Assembly (NCBI GenBank): GCA_019187185.1
Contig: JABAQU010000002.1
Location: 248,001-312,000, forward strand
Reading direction: 5' to 3'
Source of the DNA: Steroidobacteraceae bacterium
GTDB lineage: Bacteria; Pseudomonadota; Gammaproteobacteria; Steroidobacterales; Steroidobacteraceae
DNA: 64,000 nt
This document shows, piece after piece, positions 31,740 through 43,370 of the stretch. Made by a program: the position numbers and the translations under genes. Position 1 is the stretch's first letter; the number at the start of each line of letters is the position of its first letter. Under the pieces are notes generated by a model that ran no database searches, was not told the origin of the DNA, and worked only from the letters and a program-made list of their open reading frames with translations.

Positions 31740-32663
31740 CTAGTTGATCCGGTCGGTTGCGGGCACCGCCGGCGGCCCGAACACTTGCGTGACATCGATG
31801 GCATCGAACACGTAAGGGCGATGGCAGAAATCGCAGGTGACGGTCACCGCGCCCTGCTCCCTGAGCACGCCCTGCACCTCTTCCTCGCCGAGTGCCCGCA
31901 AGACCCCGAGCACACGCTCGCGGCTGCAGCGGCATTCGAACGCAACCGGTGAACCGGCAAAGAGCCGCACGTCGTCGCCGGCACCGACCCGGCGCGCCAG
32001 CGCCTCGATCGAATCGTAGAGCAGCTCGTGCGCGTCGACGCGGCCTGCGTATTCGCGCGTGCGCTCCCAGATCGCCCCTGCATCGCCGCCCGCATCGGCT
32101 GCCGGCAACTGCTGCACGAGCAGTCCACCGGCGTGCTGCGCATCGGCTGCGAGGCGTACGCGCGTCGGCAGCTGTTCGGACGTCGCGAAATAGGCGTCGA
32201 TGCACTCGGCGAGCGAGGCTCCCGCGAGTGGCACGATGCCCTGGTAGGGCGCGCCCCGCTCCACCGATTCGATCGTCACGGTGAGGCGCCCGCTGCCGGT
32301 GAGCAGGGCGAAGTCGGTGCCGGCGGCATCCTCGCGGACATGCGCCGCGCCCAGTCGCGCCTCGTCGCAGCGCGCGACGCCACGGATCCGGAAGTCGTGC
32401 GTGCACTGCACGACGAGGAGCCGGACCGCGCCATCGCCCTGCAACTGCAGCGTGAGGCTCCCCTCGAACTTGAGCGTGGATGCGAGCAGCACGGCGGCTG
32501 CAACCGCTTCACCGAGGAGGTCGCGCACGGGCGGCGGATACGCCGCGTGTTCGCGCAGCGCGGCCCACGCCGGGCCGAGCTGCACCAGCTGGCCGCGCAC
32601 CGGGTGGCCCTCGAGCAGGAAACGGCGGACGCGATCGCTGTCCTTGTCCGGCGGCGCGCTCAC
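31740..32663 (-). CDS. hslO: Redox-regulated chaperone Hsp33
   Basis: A 307-residue holdase chaperone switched on by oxidation. The N-terminal domain shows [53 protein letters not shown] and [31 protein letters not shown]. The C-terminal zinc switch is intact: CRCSRERV and [10 protein letters not shown] give the C-x-C and C-x-x-C cysteines. GTG at 32663 overlaps the gatB stop (GTGA), so translation is coupled to gatCAB. The 120 bases downstream of its stop hold the sahR promoter. Confidence 0.96.
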   Translation of the reverse strand: MSAPPDKDSDRVRRFLLEGHPVRGQLVQLGPAWAALREHAAYPPPVRDLLGEAVAAAVLLASTLKFEGSLTLQLQGDGAVRLLVVQCTHDFRIRGVARCDEARLGAAHVREDAAGTDFALLTGSGRLTVTIESVERGAPYQGIVPLAGASLAECIDAYFATSEQLPTRVRLAADAQHAGGLLVQQLPAADAGGDAGAIWERTREYAGRVDAHELLYDSIEALARRVGAGDDVRLFAGSPVAFECRCSRERVLGVLRALGEEEVQGVLREQGAVTVTCDFCHRPYVFDAIDVTQVFGPPAVPATDRIN

Positions 32664-34099
32664 GGCCCCGCGAGCTTCTTCTTCAGCAGCTCGTTCAGCT
32701 GCGCCGGGTTCGCCTTGCCCTGCGTCGCCTTCATCGTCTGGCCGACGAAGAAACCGAACAGCTTGTCCTTGCCGGCACGGTACTCGGCGAGCTGGCCGGG
32801 ATTCTTCGCCATTACTTCTTCGATCGCGCGCTCGATGGCGCCCGTATCGGTGATCTGGCGCAACCCCTTCTCCTCGATGATCGCGTCGGCGTCGCGGCCG
32901 CTCGTCCACATCACTTCGAAGACGTCCTTGGCGATCTTGCCCGAGATGGTGTTGTCCGCGATGCGCGCGACGAGGCCGGCGAGTTGCGCGGCGCCGACGC
33001 GGCTCGCGCCGATCTCGAGGTTTTCCTTGTTGAGGAATGCCGCGAGATCGCCGTTCACCCAGTTCGCCGCCAGTTTCGGCTCGCCGCCGAGCCGCGCGAC
33101 GACTTCCTCGTAGTACGCCGCGAGTTCGCGGCTCGCGGTGAGCACGCCCGCGTCGTATTCCGAGAGCCCGTACTGCGTCACGAAGCGCGCGGCCTTGGCG
33201 TCCGGCAGTTCGGGCAGCGCGGCGCGCACGCGGTCGAGGAATGCGGCATCGATCTCGAGCGGCAGGAGATCGGGGTCGGGGAAGTAGCGATAGTCGTTCG
33301 CCTCTTCCTTCGAGCGCATCGAACGCGTCTCGCCCTTGTCGGGATCGTACAGGCGGGTTTCCTGCACCACCTTGCCGCCGCCCTCGAGCACGTCGATCTG
33401 CCGCGCGACCTCGAAGTTGATCGCCTTCTCGACGAAACGGAACGAGTTCAGGTTCTTGATCTCCGCGCGCGTGCCGAATGCGTCGCTGCCCCTGGGGCGC
33501 ACCGAGACGTTCGCGTCGCAGCGGAAGGACCCTTCCTGCATGTTGCCGTCGCAGATCCCGAGATAGCGCACGAGCGTGTGCACCTTCTTCATGTACGCGA
33601 CCGCTTCCTTCGCCGAACGCATGTCGGGCTCGGAGACAATCTCGATGAGCGGCGTGCCGGCCCGATTCAGGTCGATCGCGGTGGCGCCTGCGAGACCCTC
33701 GTGCAGCGACTTGCCGGCATCCTCCTCGAGATGCGCGCGCGTGATGCCGATGCGCTTTTTCGTGCCGTCGTCGAGCACGATGTCGAGGTGACCATGGCCG
33801 ACGACCGGCAGCTCGTACTGGCTCACCTGGTAGCCCTTCGGCAGGTCGGGGTAGAAGTAATTCTTGCGCGCGAACACCGAGCGCGGTGCGACATGCGCGC
33901 CGACCGCGAGCCCGAAGCTCACCGCCATGCGCACCGCCTCGCCGTTCAGCACGGGCAGCACGCCCGGGTAGCCGAGGTCGACGAGGTTCGCCTGCGCATT
34001 CGGCGCGGCGCCATACGTCGTTGCCGAGCCCGAGAAGATCTTCGACCGGGTCGCGAGCTGCGCGTGGATCTCGAGCCCGATGACGGTTTCCCATTCCAT
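32660..34099 (-). CDS. gatB: Aspartyl/glutamyl-tRNA amidotransferase subunit B
   Basis: A 479-residue subunit of the GatCAB amidotransferase, which activates mischarged Glu-tRNA(Gln) or Asp-tRNA(Asn) for amidation. It has [79 protein letters not shown], the zinc-binding region, and the C-terminal YqeY-like tRNA-binding tail ([13 protein letters not shown]). ATG at 34099 follows the gatA stop by two bases. Presence of gatCAB beside a tRNA-Gln implies at least one amide tRNA is made indirectly. Confidence 0.97.
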   Translation of the reverse strand: MEWETVIGLEIHAQLATRSKIFSGSATTYGAAPNAQANLVDLGYPGVLPVLNGEAVRMAVSFGLAVGAHVAPRSVFARKNYFYPDLPKGYQVSQYELPVVGHGHLDIVLDDGTKKRIGITRAHLEEDAGKSLHEGLAGATAIDLNRAGTPLIEIVSEPDMRSAKEAVAYMKKVHTLVRYLGICDGNMQEGSFRCDANVSVRPRGSDAFGTRAEIKNLNSFRFVEKAINFEVARQIDVLEGGGKVVQETRLYDPDKGETRSMRSKEEANDYRYFPDPDLLPLEIDAAFLDRVRAALPELPDAKAARFVTQYGLSEYDAGVLTASRELAAYYEEVVARLGGEPKLAANWVNGDLAAFLNKENLEIGASRVGAAQLAGLVARIADNTISGKIAKDVFEVMWTSGRDADAIIEEKGLRQITDTGAIERAIEEVMAKNPGQLAEYRAGKDKLFGFFVGQTMKATQGKANPAQLNELLKKKLAGP

Positions 34100-34101
34100 G
34101 G

Positions 34102-35571
34102 TCAGTGCCGCTCCGCCGGCGCGCGATGGTGCCAGTCGGTCTCCCGCTGGAAGGCGTGCGCCGCCGCGAGCAGCTTCGCCTCCGAGAAATGCGGCCCGAT
34201 CAGCTGCAGACCGACCGGCAGCGCGTTGACGAAGCCGCACGGAATCGACAGTGCGGGCACACCGGCGAGGTTCGCGCCGATCGTGTAAATGTCGTTCAGG
34301 TACATCGTGACCGGGTCGGTGGTCTTCGCACCGAGCTCGAACGCGGGTGTGGGGCTCGTCGGCCCGACGAGCAGGTCGACGTCGGCGAACGCGCGCGCGA
34401 AATCGGCGCTGATCAACTGGCGCACTCGCTGAGCCTTGAGGTAATACGCATCGTAGTAGCCCGCGGACAGCACGTACGTGCCCGTCATGATGCGCCGCTT
34501 CACCTCCGCGCCGAACCCTTCGCCGCGCGAGCGCTGGTAGAGGTCGAGCAGGTCCTTCGGCTTTGCGCATCGGTACCCGAAGCGCACGCCGTCGAAGCGC
34601 GCGAGGTTCGACGAGCATTCGGCCGGCGCCACGACGTAATAGGTGGGCACCGAGAGCCCGACGTTCGGCAGGCTCACGTCGACGAGCGTGGCGCCGAGCT
34701 TCTCGTACACCGCGAACGCGGCGCGCAGCTGCCGCTCGTTTTCGGCGTCGAGCCCCTGGTCGAAGAACTCGCGCACGATGCCGAGCCGCAAGCCCGCGCA
34801 GGGCGTTGCGAGAGCGGCCGCATAGTCCGGCACCGGCTGATCGACGCTCGTGGAATCACGCGGGTCGAACCCGGCCATCGCCGCGAGCAGCAGCGCGCAA
34901 TCCTCGGCGGACCGCGCGATCACGCCCGCCTGGTCGAGGCTCGACGCAAACGCGATCATGCCGTAGCGCGACACGCGCCCGTAGGTGGGCTTCAGGCCCG
35001 TGACTCCGGTGAGCGCCGCGGGCTGGCGGATCGAGCCGCCGGTATCGGTGGCGGTGGCGGCGGGTGCGAGGCGTGCCGCTACCGCTGCGGCCGAGCCGCC
35101 CGAGGAACCGCCCGGCACCATCGCGGGATTCCACGGATTCCTGACCGGCCCGTAGAAGCTCGTCTCGTTCGACGAGCCCATCGCGAACTCGTCCATGTTG
35201 GCCTTGCCGAGCATCACGGTGCCGGCCGCCTTGAGGCGCGCGACGACCGTCGCATCGTAGGGCGAGACGAAGTTGTCGAGCATGCGCGAGCCGCAGGTCG
35301 TGCGCACGCCCTCGGTGCAGAAGATGTCCTTGTGCACGAGCGGCACACCCGTGAGCGGGCCCGACCGGCCGGCAGCCCGCGCCCCGTCTGCGCTGGCGGC
35401 GGCCGCCAGCGCCGACTCGCCGGTGATCGACACCATGGCGTTGAGTGCGGGCTGCGCGGCCTCGAGCCGGCCGAGGAGGTGACGCGTGAGCTCGACGCTC
35501 GAAAACTCGCGCTGCGCGAGGCCGTGCGCGAGTTCGGCGACGCCGCGTTCGTGCAGCGGGGCGCCCGTCAT
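34102..35571 (-). CDS. gatA: Aspartyl/glutamyl-tRNA amidotransferase subunit A
   Basis: A 489-residue amidase-signature subunit that releases ammonia from glutamine for GatB. The Ser-cisSer-Lys triad is visible as [11 protein letters not shown] (Lys) and the serine stretch [20 protein letters not shown] … [14 protein letters not shown] at 35571 overlaps the gatC stop (ATGA), and gatB starts two bases past its stop. Length and order gatC–gatA–gatB are standard. Confidence 0.97.
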   Translation of the reverse strand: MTGAPLHERGVAELAHGLAQREFSSVELTRHLLGRLEAAQPALNAMVSITGESALAAAASADGARAAGRSGPLTGVPLVHKDIFCTEGVRTTCGSRMLDNFVSPYDATVVARLKAAGTVMLGKANMDEFAMGSSNETSFYGPVRNPWNPAMVPGGSSGGSAAAVAARLAPAATATDTGGSIRQPAALTGVTGLKPTYGRVSRYGMIAFASSLDQAGVIARSAEDCALLLAAMAGFDPRDSTSVDQPVPDYAAALATPCAGLRLGIVREFFDQGLDAENERQLRAAFAVYEKLGATLVDVSLPNVGLSVPTYYVVAPAECSSNLARFDGVRFGYRCAKPKDLLDLYQRSRGEGFGAEVKRRIMTGTYVLSAGYYDAYYLKAQRVRQLISADFARAFADVDLLVGPTSPTPAFELGAKTTDPVTMYLNDIYTIGANLAGVPALSIPCGFVNALPVGLQLIGPHFSEAKLLAAAHAFQRETDWHHRAPAERH

Positions 35572-35858
35572 TCGATCACCTTCGGCACGATGTACAGGCC
35601 CGCCTCGACCTGCGGCGCATTCTGCTGGTAGAGCGCATGGCGGTCCGTTTCGGTCACCTCGTCCGCACGCAGGCGTTGCGAGAGCCCGGCGAGGGGGTGC
35701 GCCATGGGCTCGATGCCGGCCGTATCGGCGCGCTCGAGCTGGCCCACCATGTCGAGGATATTGCCGAGCGTCTCGACGTAGCCCGCGACTTCGTCCTCCC
35801 GCAGCGCGAGGCGCGCGAGCCGGGAGACGTTTTCGATGTCGGTGCGCTTCAGGGTCAT
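35568..35858 (-). CDS. gatC: Aspartyl/glutamyl-tRNA amidotransferase subunit C
   Basis: A 96-residue small subunit that wraps GatA and stabilises the complex: [56 protein letters not shown], the usual pattern. ATG at 35858 gives the conserved start; an upstream GTG at 35897, which does have a GAGG-like stretch before it, would add 13 residues not seen in the family. It is divergent from mreB, with 118 bases between. Confidence 0.93.
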   Translation of the reverse strand: MTLKRTDIENVSRLARLALREDEVAGYVETLGNILDMVGQLERADTAGIEPMAHPLAGLSQRLRADEVTETDRHALYQQNAPQVEAGLYIVPKVIE

Positions 35859-35862
35859 GTGA

Positions 35863-37020
<1,158 letters not shown>

Positions 37021-37049
37021 GCGTACCCCGCGCGGAAAGGTAGTCGCGC

Positions 37050-37982
37050 GTGGCCATGTTCGGCGGTACGGGTCGAGCGGTCCAGAGCCGCGTCGCGGCG
37101 ACCGGCCTGTCTTTCACGTTCTACGCCACGCTGGCCGTCATCCTGATGTTCCTCGACCAGCGCGGCCACTGGCTCGACTACGCCCGCTATGGCCTCTCGG
37201 CAGCGGCATACCCCGTGCAACTCGCCGTCAACTCGCCGTCGGCCGCGTGGCACTGGCTCCGCGGCATCGCCGCGACCCGGGCGACGCTGCAGCAGGAGAA
37301 CAGCGCGCTGCGCGCGGAGAATCGCGCGCTCGAGCTGCGCACACTGCGCATCGAGGCGCTCGAGTCCGAGAATGCCAAGCTGCGCGCACTCGCCGCGGCG
37401 CTGCCCGACGTCGCGCAGAAATGGCTCCCCGCCGAGGTGCTGAACGTCGAGCTGTCGACGTTGCGGCAGCGGGTCGTGATCAACAAGGGTGCCAGCTCGG
37501 GCGTCTTCAAGGGCCAGGCAGTCCTCGCGAGCGGAGGCCTGATGGGCCAGGTCATGCGCACGGGCCCATGGTCGTCGGAGGTGATCCTGATCACCGACCC
37601 CGAACACGCGGTGCCGGTGCAGGTGCTGCGCAGCGGCCTGCGCACGATCGCCGTGGGCCAGGGCAACAGCGGCGTGATGACACTGCCCTACCTGCCCGTC
37701 AATTCCGACATCAAGGTCGACGACCTGCTCGTCACCTCGGGCCTCGGCGGCGTATTTCCGGCGGGCTACCCGGTCGCGCGCGTCACCGACGTGGGCCGCG
37801 ATCCCGGCCAGCCGCTCGCACAGGTGCACGCACAACCGCTCGCCGCGATCGACCGCGACCGGGAAGTGAGCCTCGTGTGGTTCATGCCGGGGCATCCGGC
37901 CGCACCCGCGCCCCTCGAAGAGGTCGCGCCGCCGCCCGGCCTCGCTTCCGCGCCGCAGGCCGTGCCGACGGAGCCGAAATGA
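37050..37982 (+). CDS. mreC: Rod-shape-determining protein MreC
   Basis: A 310-residue inner-membrane protein with a large periplasmic part. It has one transmembrane helix (SFTFYATLAVILMFLDQRG), a coiled coil with leucine/glutamate heptads (TRATLQQENSALRAENRALELRTLRIEALESENAKL), then the two beta-barrel MreC domain (INKGASSGVFKGQAVLASGGLMGQV, VQVLRSGLRTIAVGQGN, LLVTSGLGGVFPAGYPVARV) and a proline-rich tail. It bridges MreB and PBP2. The GTG at 37050 has GGAAAGG upstream; the ATG two codons later is an alternative. Its stop overlaps the mreD start. Confidence 0.96.
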   Translation: MAMFGGTGRAVQSRVAATGLSFTFYATLAVILMFLDQRGHWLDYARYGLSAAAYPVQLAVNSPSAAWHWLRGIAATRATLQQENSALRAENRALELRTLRIEALESENAKLRALAAALPDVAQKWLPAEVLNVELSTLRQRVVINKGASSGVFKGQAVLASGGLMGQVMRTGPWSSEVILITDPEHAVPVQVLRSGLRTIAVGQGNSGVMTLPYLPVNSDIKVDDLLVTSGLGGVFPAGYPVARVTDVGRDPGQPLAQVHAQPLAAIDRDREVSLVWFMPGHPAAPAPLEEVAPPPGLASAPQAVPTEPK

Positions 37983-38458
37983 ACGCGCGCGCCGTCGAGC
38001 CGCGCGCGGCGATGCTGTTCTCGTCGTTCGTCGCGCTCATCTTCCAGGTCGTGCCACTGCCGGCCGGCCTGTCGATCGTGCGCCCGGCCTTCCTCGTGAT
38101 CGTCGTGCTCTACTGGTCGATCTCGGCCCCGCGCGCCGGTGGCCTCTTCTTCCCGTTCCTGTGCGGGCTCGCGCTCGATGTGTTCCAGGGCGCGGTGCTC
38201 GGCGAACACGGACTCGCGCTCGTCACGGTCGCCTTCCTCGCGATCCGCTTCCACCTGCTGATCCGCAACAAGCCGCTGTTCGAGCAGGCGCTGATCGCAT
38301 TCGCCGCGCTCGCATTCTATGAATTCATCGTCTGGTGCATCGACGGCTTCAGCGGGCACACACTGAACGCGGGCCTGCGCTGGTTGCATCCGATCACGGG
38401 CGGCCTGCTCTGGCCCGTGGTGAGCGGCGTGCTGGCGCGCACCCACCGGCCGCGCTGA
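37979..38458 (+). CDS. mreD: Rod-shape-determining protein MreD
   Basis: A 159-residue polytopic membrane protein with about five helices (LFSSFVALIFQVVPL, SIVRPAFLVIVVLYWSI, GLFFPFLCGLALDVFQGAVLGEHGLALVTVAFLAI, FEQALIAFAALAFYEFIVW, LHPITGGLLWPVVSGVL). The GLALDVFQGAVLGEHGL segment is the MreD signature. ATG at 37979 overlaps the mreC stop (ATGA). It completes the MreBCD complex. Confidence 0.94.
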   Translation: MNARAVEPRAAMLFSSFVALIFQVVPLPAGLSIVRPAFLVIVVLYWSISAPRAGGLFFPFLCGLALDVFQGAVLGEHGLALVTVAFLAIRFHLLIRNKPLFEQALIAFAALAFYEFIVWCIDGFSGHTLNAGLRWLHPITGGLLWPVVSGVLARTHRPR

Positions 38459-38466
38459 GGCGCCGC

Positions 38467-40347
38467 GTGATCGCGCGGGTACGCATCAAGGATCACTGGA
38501 AGGAACAGCGCCTGTTCGAGCGGCGCTGCCTCGTCGCCGGCGGCTTCATCGCGGTGCTGTCGATCCTGCTGCTCGCGCGGCTCGTCACGCTGCAGGTCCT
38601 GCGGCACGACTACTACATGGATCTGTCGCAGGGCAATCGCGTGCGCATCGAGCCACTGCCGGCGCCGCGCGGGCTGATTCTCGATCGCAACGGCACGGTG
38701 GTCGCGGAGAACCGCCCCGCCTACCAGCTCGAGCTCGTGCGCGAGGAAGTACCCGACCTCGATTCGACGCTCCGGCGTCTGACCGACATCGGCCTCCTGA
38801 GCGCGGACGACATCGACGACACGCGCAAGCTCGTGAAGTCGCACCGCAGCTTCGACAGCGTGCCGATCCGCCTGCGCCTCGACGACGACCAGATCGCGAC
38901 CTTCGCCGTGCACCGCTTCGAGTTTCCGGGTGTCGACATCCGCACGCGCCTCGCCCGCTTCTACCCCTACGGCGAGCTGGCGGTGCATGCGCTCGGCTAC
39001 GTCGGCGCGATCAGCGAACAGGACCTCGGGCGCATCGATCGCGCGGCCTATGCGGGCACCACGCTGATCGGCAAGCTCGGCGTCGAATCGACCTACGAGA
39101 AGGACCTGCACGGACAGAACGGCTCGCGGGAGATCCTCGTCAATGCGCAGGGCCGGTCGGTGCAGCGCCAGGGCGCTCTCGTGCCGAACCTGCGCACCGT
39201 CGCGCCGGTCGCCGGTCAGGACCTGCTCCTGTCACTCGATCTCGGCGTGCAGAAAGTCGCGGAGGAGGCGCTCGGCGCGCGCCGCGGCGCCGTCGTCGCG
39301 CTCGATCCCGGCAACGGGGATGTGCTCGCTTTCGTGAGCCGCCCGGGCTTCGACCCGAACATGTTCGGCCGGGGCATCACGCGCGCCGAGTACCAGGCGC
39401 TGCTCGACGACATCGACAAGCCGCTGTTCGATCGCGCGCTGCGCGGCACCTACCCGTCGGGCTCGACGATCAAGCCGGCAATCGCGCTCGCCGGCCTCGT
39501 CTACGGTGTCGTGAATCCGGCCGACCACCGCTTCTGCGCGGGCGTCTACCGCCTGCCGGGCAGCAGCCGCATGTTTCGCGAGGGGCGCAGCGGCCGGCAC
39601 GGTTCCGTCGATCTCGTCGATTCGATCGCGCGCTCCTGCGATGTGTACTTCTACGATCTCGCGAACCGGCTCGGCGTCGATCGCATCGCCGCGTTCCTCG
39701 CGCCCTTCGGCTTCGGCAGTGTCACCGGCATCGACATCGGCGGCGAGAAACCGGGCCTGCTGCCGTCCCGCGAATGGAAGCGCAAGGCCTTCGCACGAGC
39801 GCAGGACCAGGTGTGGTTTCCCGGCGAGACCGTCAATTTCGGCATCGGCCAGGGTTACTTCCTCGTGACCCCGCTGCAGCTCGCGCATTACACGTCGATC
39901 CTCGCCAACCACGGCACTTCATACAGGCCGCGCCTCGTCAACGCCGTGCGCGACCCGGTGACGGGCACGGTGCGGCGGCTCGCTCCGGTGAAAGGCGCGA
40001 CCATCGAGGCCACGCCGGAGGACTGGAACATCGTGACGCAGGGCATGATCGGCGCGCTGCGCGGCCGGGGCACGGCGGCGGCGACGGCGGGACGCAACAT
40101 GACGTACACGATCGCGGGCAAGACCGGCACCGCGCAGGTCTTCAGTGTCGGGCAGAACGAGAAGTACGTCGAGAAGGATGTCGCGGAGCGGCTGCGCGAT
40201 CACTCGTGGTTCATCGCATTCGCGCCCGCCGAAGCGCCGCGCATCGCGGTCGCCGTGCTCGTCGAGAATGGCGGGTTCGGCTCGACGGGTGCTGCACCGA
40301 TCGCCCGCAAGGTGATGGATGCATGGCTCGTGAAGGGGGGCGCATGA
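38467..40347 (+). CDS. mrdA: Penicillin-binding protein 2
   Basis: A 626-residue class B transpeptidase for cell elongation. A single N-terminal anchor (CLVAGGFIAVLSILLLARLVTLQVL) precedes the pedestal domain (ENRPAYQLELVREEV) and the transpeptidase domain. Active-site motifs are YPSGSTIKPAIAL (S-x-x-K), SIARSCDVYFYDLAN (S-x-D/N) and IAGKTGTAQVF (K-T-G). It cross-links glycan made by RodA, the next gene. The GTG at 38467, eight bases after mreD, gives the family start (RVRIKDHWKEQRLFERR). Its stop overlaps the rodA start. Confidence 0.97.
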   Translation: MIARVRIKDHWKEQRLFERRCLVAGGFIAVLSILLLARLVTLQVLRHDYYMDLSQGNRVRIEPLPAPRGLILDRNGTVVAENRPAYQLELVREEVPDLDSTLRRLTDIGLLSADDIDDTRKLVKSHRSFDSVPIRLRLDDDQIATFAVHRFEFPGVDIRTRLARFYPYGELAVHALGYVGAISEQDLGRIDRAAYAGTTLIGKLGVESTYEKDLHGQNGSREILVNAQGRSVQRQGALVPNLRTVAPVAGQDLLLSLDLGVQKVAEEALGARRGAVVALDPGNGDVLAFVSRPGFDPNMFGRGITRAEYQALLDDIDKPLFDRALRGTYPSGSTIKPAIALAGLVYGVVNPADHRFCAGVYRLPGSSRMFREGRSGRHGSVDLVDSIARSCDVYFYDLANRLGVDRIAAFLAPFGFGSVTGIDIGGEKPGLLPSREWKRKAFARAQDQVWFPGETVNFGIGQGYFLVTPLQLAHYTSILANHGTSYRPRLVNAVRDPVTGTVRRLAPVKGATIEATPEDWNIVTQGMIGALRGRGTAAATAGRNMTYTIAGKTGTAQVFSVGQNEKYVEKDVAERLRDHSWFIAFAPAEAPRIAVAVLVENGGFGSTGAAPIARKVMDAWLVKGGA

Positions 40348-41480
40348 CCTTCGGCAGCGTCGATGCCTCGTACACGCGCCGTACGCTGACCCGCTCGGCC
40401 CGTGCGCTCGCGAGCCTGAAGGTCGACGGGCCGCTGCTCGTCGGCCTCGCGCTGATCGCGGTCTTCGGGCTCATCGTGATGTACAGCGCCTCGGGGCGCG
40501 ACATCGGCGCGGTGCTGAAGTCCGCGACCCGCCTCGGCATCGGCGCCGTGGCGATGCTGGCGCTCGCGCGCGTGAAGCCCGGCTTCCTGCGCCGTGCGGC
40601 GCCGGTCATCTACATCGTCGGCATCGTGCTCCTCGTGGTCGTCGACGTGGTCGGCTACATCGGCAAGGGCGCGCAGCGCTGGCTCGACCTCGGGTTCGTG
40701 CGCTTCCAGCCTTCCGAAATCATGAAGCTCGCCGTGCCGATGATGTGCGCGTGGTACCTGCACGAGCGGCCGCTGCCGCCCGCGGCGCCGCACCTCGTCG
40801 CGACGGCCGTGCTGATCTTCATTCCGGTCGCGCTCACCGCCGCGCAGCCGGATCTCGGCACGGGCATGCTGATCGCCGTCGCGGGCGTCCTCGTCATCCT
40901 GCTCGCGGGACTGCAGCTGCGCGTCATCCTCGCGCTCGTCGGCATCGCGGCGCTCGGCGCGTGGTTCGGGTGGGGCTTCCTGCACGATTACCAGCAGAAG
41001 CGCGTGCTGATGTTCCTCGATCCGCAGGGCGACCCGCTCGGCGCCGGCTATCACATCATCCAGTCGCAGATCGCGATCGGTTCGGGCGGCGTGTTCGGCA
41101 AGGGCTGGATGAACGGCAGCCAGGCTCAGCTCGAATTCCTGCCCGAGCGTTCCACCGATTTCATTTTCGCGGTCATCGGCGAGGAGTTCGGCCTCGTCGG
41201 CCTCGCGCTGCTGCTGCTGCTGTACCTGTTCGTGGTCGGGCGCGCGATCTTCCTCGCGCTGCAGACACAGGAGACGTTCGCGCGCCTGCTCGCCGGCAGC
41301 ATCGCGATCACGTTCTTCGTCTACGTGTTCATCAACGCCGGCATGGTGAGCGGCCTTCTTCCGGTCGTCGGCGTCCCGCTGCCGCTCGTCAGCTACGGCG
41401 GCACATCGATGGTGACCCTGCTGGCGGGGTTCGGTATTCTGATGTCGCTCTACTCGCACCGGAAACTGATCCAGTCTTGA
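40344..41480 (+). CDS. rodA: SEDS peptidoglycan glycosyltransferase RodA
   Basis: A 378-residue polytopic membrane enzyme polymerising lipid II with PBP2. It has about ten helices with SEDS marks GKGAQRWLDLGFVRFQPSEIMKLAVPMM, AAQPDLGTGMLIAVAGVLVILLAG, HIIQSQIAIGSGGVFGKGWMNGSQAQLEFLPERSTDFIFAVIGEEFGLVG and VVGVPLPLVSYGGTSMVTLLAGFG. ATG at 40344 overlaps the mrdA stop (ATGA), and its stop overlaps the mltB TTG. Confidence 0.97.
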   Translation: MTFGSVDASYTRRTLTRSARALASLKVDGPLLVGLALIAVFGLIVMYSASGRDIGAVLKSATRLGIGAVAMLALARVKPGFLRRAAPVIYIVGIVLLVVVDVVGYIGKGAQRWLDLGFVRFQPSEIMKLAVPMMCAWYLHERPLPPAAPHLVATAVLIFIPVALTAAQPDLGTGMLIAVAGVLVILLAGLQLRVILALVGIAALGAWFGWGFLHDYQQKRVLMFLDPQGDPLGAGYHIIQSQIAIGSGGVFGKGWMNGSQAQLEFLPERSTDFIFAVIGEEFGLVGLALLLLLYLFVVGRAIFLALQTQETFARLLAGSIAITFFVYVFINAGMVSGLLPVVGVPLPLVSYGGTSMVTLLAGFGILMSLYSHRKLIQS

Positions 41481-42490
41481 GGACCTACGCCCGCGCCATC
41501 GCCCTCGTCTGCCTCGCCCTGCCCGCTGCGCACGCGGCGAGCACCTTCGGCGGAACAGACCGCTTCGACCTCTCGCGCGACGATATCCGCCAGTTCATCG
41601 AGTCGGCCGCGCAGACCGAGGGCATCTCGGCCGACGACCTCTATCACCTGCTCGCGAAAGCCGAGCCGCAGCCGAAGATCATCGAGGCCATGCAGCGCCC
41701 GGCCGAGAAGGTCTCGCCGTGGTGGGAATACCGCAAGCGCTTCCTCACGGCGCAGCGCATCCGCGAGGGCGTCGCGTTCTGGGAACAGCACCGCGAACTG
41801 CTCGATCGCGTGGCCCAGGCGCGCGGCGTCGCGCCCGAGTACATCGTCGCGATCCTCGGCGTCGAAACCTTCTATGGCCGCATGACGGGCCGGTACCGGG
41901 TCCTCGACGCGCTCGCCACGCTCGCCTTCGACTACCCGCCGCGCGCCGGTTTCTTCGGCAAGGAACTCGCGAACTTCCTGCAGCTGTCGCGCGAAGAGTC
42001 GGTCGATCCGCTCGCCGCGCTCGGCTCGTACGCCGGCGCGATGGGCGCACCGCAGTTCATGCCGTCGAGCTACCGCCGCTATGCGGTCGACGGCGACGGC
42101 GACGGCCGGCGCGACCTGTTCTCGACCTGGGACGACGTGGTCGCGAGTGTCGCCAACTATTTCCGCGAGCACGGCTGGCAACCGGGCGGGCCGGTGCTGA
42201 TCGACGCGCAGCTCGCGCCCGACACATCGCTCACGCTCGATCCGGCGAATCTCTCGCTGACCGACACGCTCGACTCGGCGCGCGCCAAGGGACTCTCGTT
42301 CGACTCTGCACTGCCCGGCGACACTGCGGTGATCCTGGTGCCGGCCGAGGGCGAACACGCGCCTGCCGTGCGCATCGGGTTCGCGAACTTCGTGACGATC
42401 ACGCGTTACAACCGCAGTATCCGTTACGCGATGGCCGTGCACGATCTCGCGCAGGCGCTCGTGGCCGCGACCTTCAGCACCGGCAAGTGA
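41477..42490 (+). CDS. mltB: Lytic murein transglycosylase B
   Basis: A 337-residue periplasmic lytic transglycosylase that cleaves glycan strands, leaving anhydromuramic ends. The TTG at 41477 overlaps the rodA stop and begins a signal peptide (RTYARAIALVCLALPAAHAA). MltB marks are YRKRFLTAQRIREGVAFWEQH, VAPEYIVAILGVETFYGRMTG (catalytic glutamate), GAMGAPQFMPSSYRRYAVDGDGDGRRDL and the C-terminal VRIGFANFVTITRYNRSIRYAMAVHDL. There is no lipobox, so it is soluble, unlike E. coli MltB. It shares one base with the rlpA start. Confidence 0.94.
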   Translation: MRTYARAIALVCLALPAAHAASTFGGTDRFDLSRDDIRQFIESAAQTEGISADDLYHLLAKAEPQPKIIEAMQRPAEKVSPWWEYRKRFLTAQRIREGVAFWEQHRELLDRVAQARGVAPEYIVAILGVETFYGRMTGRYRVLDALATLAFDYPPRAGFFGKELANFLQLSREESVDPLAALGSYAGAMGAPQFMPSSYRRYAVDGDGDGRRDLFSTWDDVVASVANYFREHGWQPGGPVLIDAQLAPDTSLTLDPANLSLTDTLDSARAKGLSFDSALPGDTAVILVPAEGEHAPAVRIGFANFVTITRYNRSIRYAMAVHDLAQALVAATFSTGK

Positions 42491-43329
42491 TGGCATATTC
42501 CCGCGCCGCGACGCAGGTGACGTGGATCGGGGTGGCGCTCGCGATCGCGGGCTGCGGCACCTCGCCGCCGAAGCCCGGGCCCGCGGCCACGGCGGCGCCC
42601 GCTCCGACGCCACCTCCGCCGCGCGACATCGCGTCGATCCCCGACGCCGTGCCGCGCATCGAGCCGCGCAGCCTGCGCGGCAATCCGCCCTTCTACGAAG
42701 TATTCGGCAAGCGCTACACGGTGCTGCCGACGGCCGAGGGCTATGTCGAGCGCGGTGTCGCCTCGTGGTACGGCCCGGGGTTCCACGCCGCGCTGACGTC
42801 GACCGGCGAGCCGTACGACATGTACGCGATGACCGCCGCGCACAAGACCCTGCCGCTGCCTTGCTACGCGCGGGTCACCAATCTCGCCAACGGCCGCAGC
42901 GTCGTCGTGCGCGTGAACGACCGCGGCCCCTTCGTCGGTGGCCGCATCATCGACCTGTCTTACACGGCGGCGAGCAAGCTCGACATGCTGCGCGACGGCA
43001 CCGCGTTCGTGGAAGTTGCGGTGCTCACGCCCGGCACCGCGGCGGCGATCGTACCGCCGCCCCTTGCGCCGGCGCCGCTCGAGGCCGTCGCGCCGCGCAG
43101 CCTTTACGTGCAGGTCGGCGCATTCGCCGACGCCGGGAATGCCCGCCGCCTCGCCGATCGGCTGCGCGCCGCGGGGCTCGGGCAGGTGTTCGTGCAGCCC
43201 ACCGTCGGTGGCGATCGCACACTGCATCGTGTGCGCATCGGTCCCGTCGGCAGCGTCGCCGAATTCGATGCGTTGGCCGCGCGCCTCGCGCGTCTCGGCA
43301 TCACGGATGCGCGCCTCGCGCCCGACTGA
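42490..43329 (+). CDS. rlpA: Septal/rare lipoprotein RlpA with SPOR domain
   Basis: A 279-residue lipoprotein (signal TQVTWIGVALAIAGC, lipobox I-A-G-C) with a Pro/Ala-rich linker, a double-psi beta-barrel (ERGVASWYGPGFHAALTSTGEPYDMYAMTAAHKTLPL and RSVVVRVNDRGPFVGGRIIDLSYTAA, with the catalytic His and Asp) and a C-terminal SPOR domain (LYVQVGAFADAGNARRLADRLRAAG) that binds denuded glycan. RlpA is a lytic transglycosylase acting at septa in some species. ATG at 42490 shares its A with the mltB stop (TGATG). Confidence 0.95.
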   Translation: MAYSRAATQVTWIGVALAIAGCGTSPPKPGPAATAAPAPTPPPPRDIASIPDAVPRIEPRSLRGNPPFYEVFGKRYTVLPTAEGYVERGVASWYGPGFHAALTSTGEPYDMYAMTAAHKTLPLPCYARVTNLANGRSVVVRVNDRGPFVGGRIIDLSYTAASKLDMLRDGTAFVEVAVLTPGTAAAIVPPPLAPAPLEAVAPRSLYVQVGAFADAGNARRLADRLRAAGLGQVFVQPTVGGDRTLHRVRIGPVGSVAEFDALAARLARLGITDARLAPD

Positions 43330-43370
43330 CTTAGAATCCCGGTTTGTCCCACCGTCCCCGGAGTTGCCCG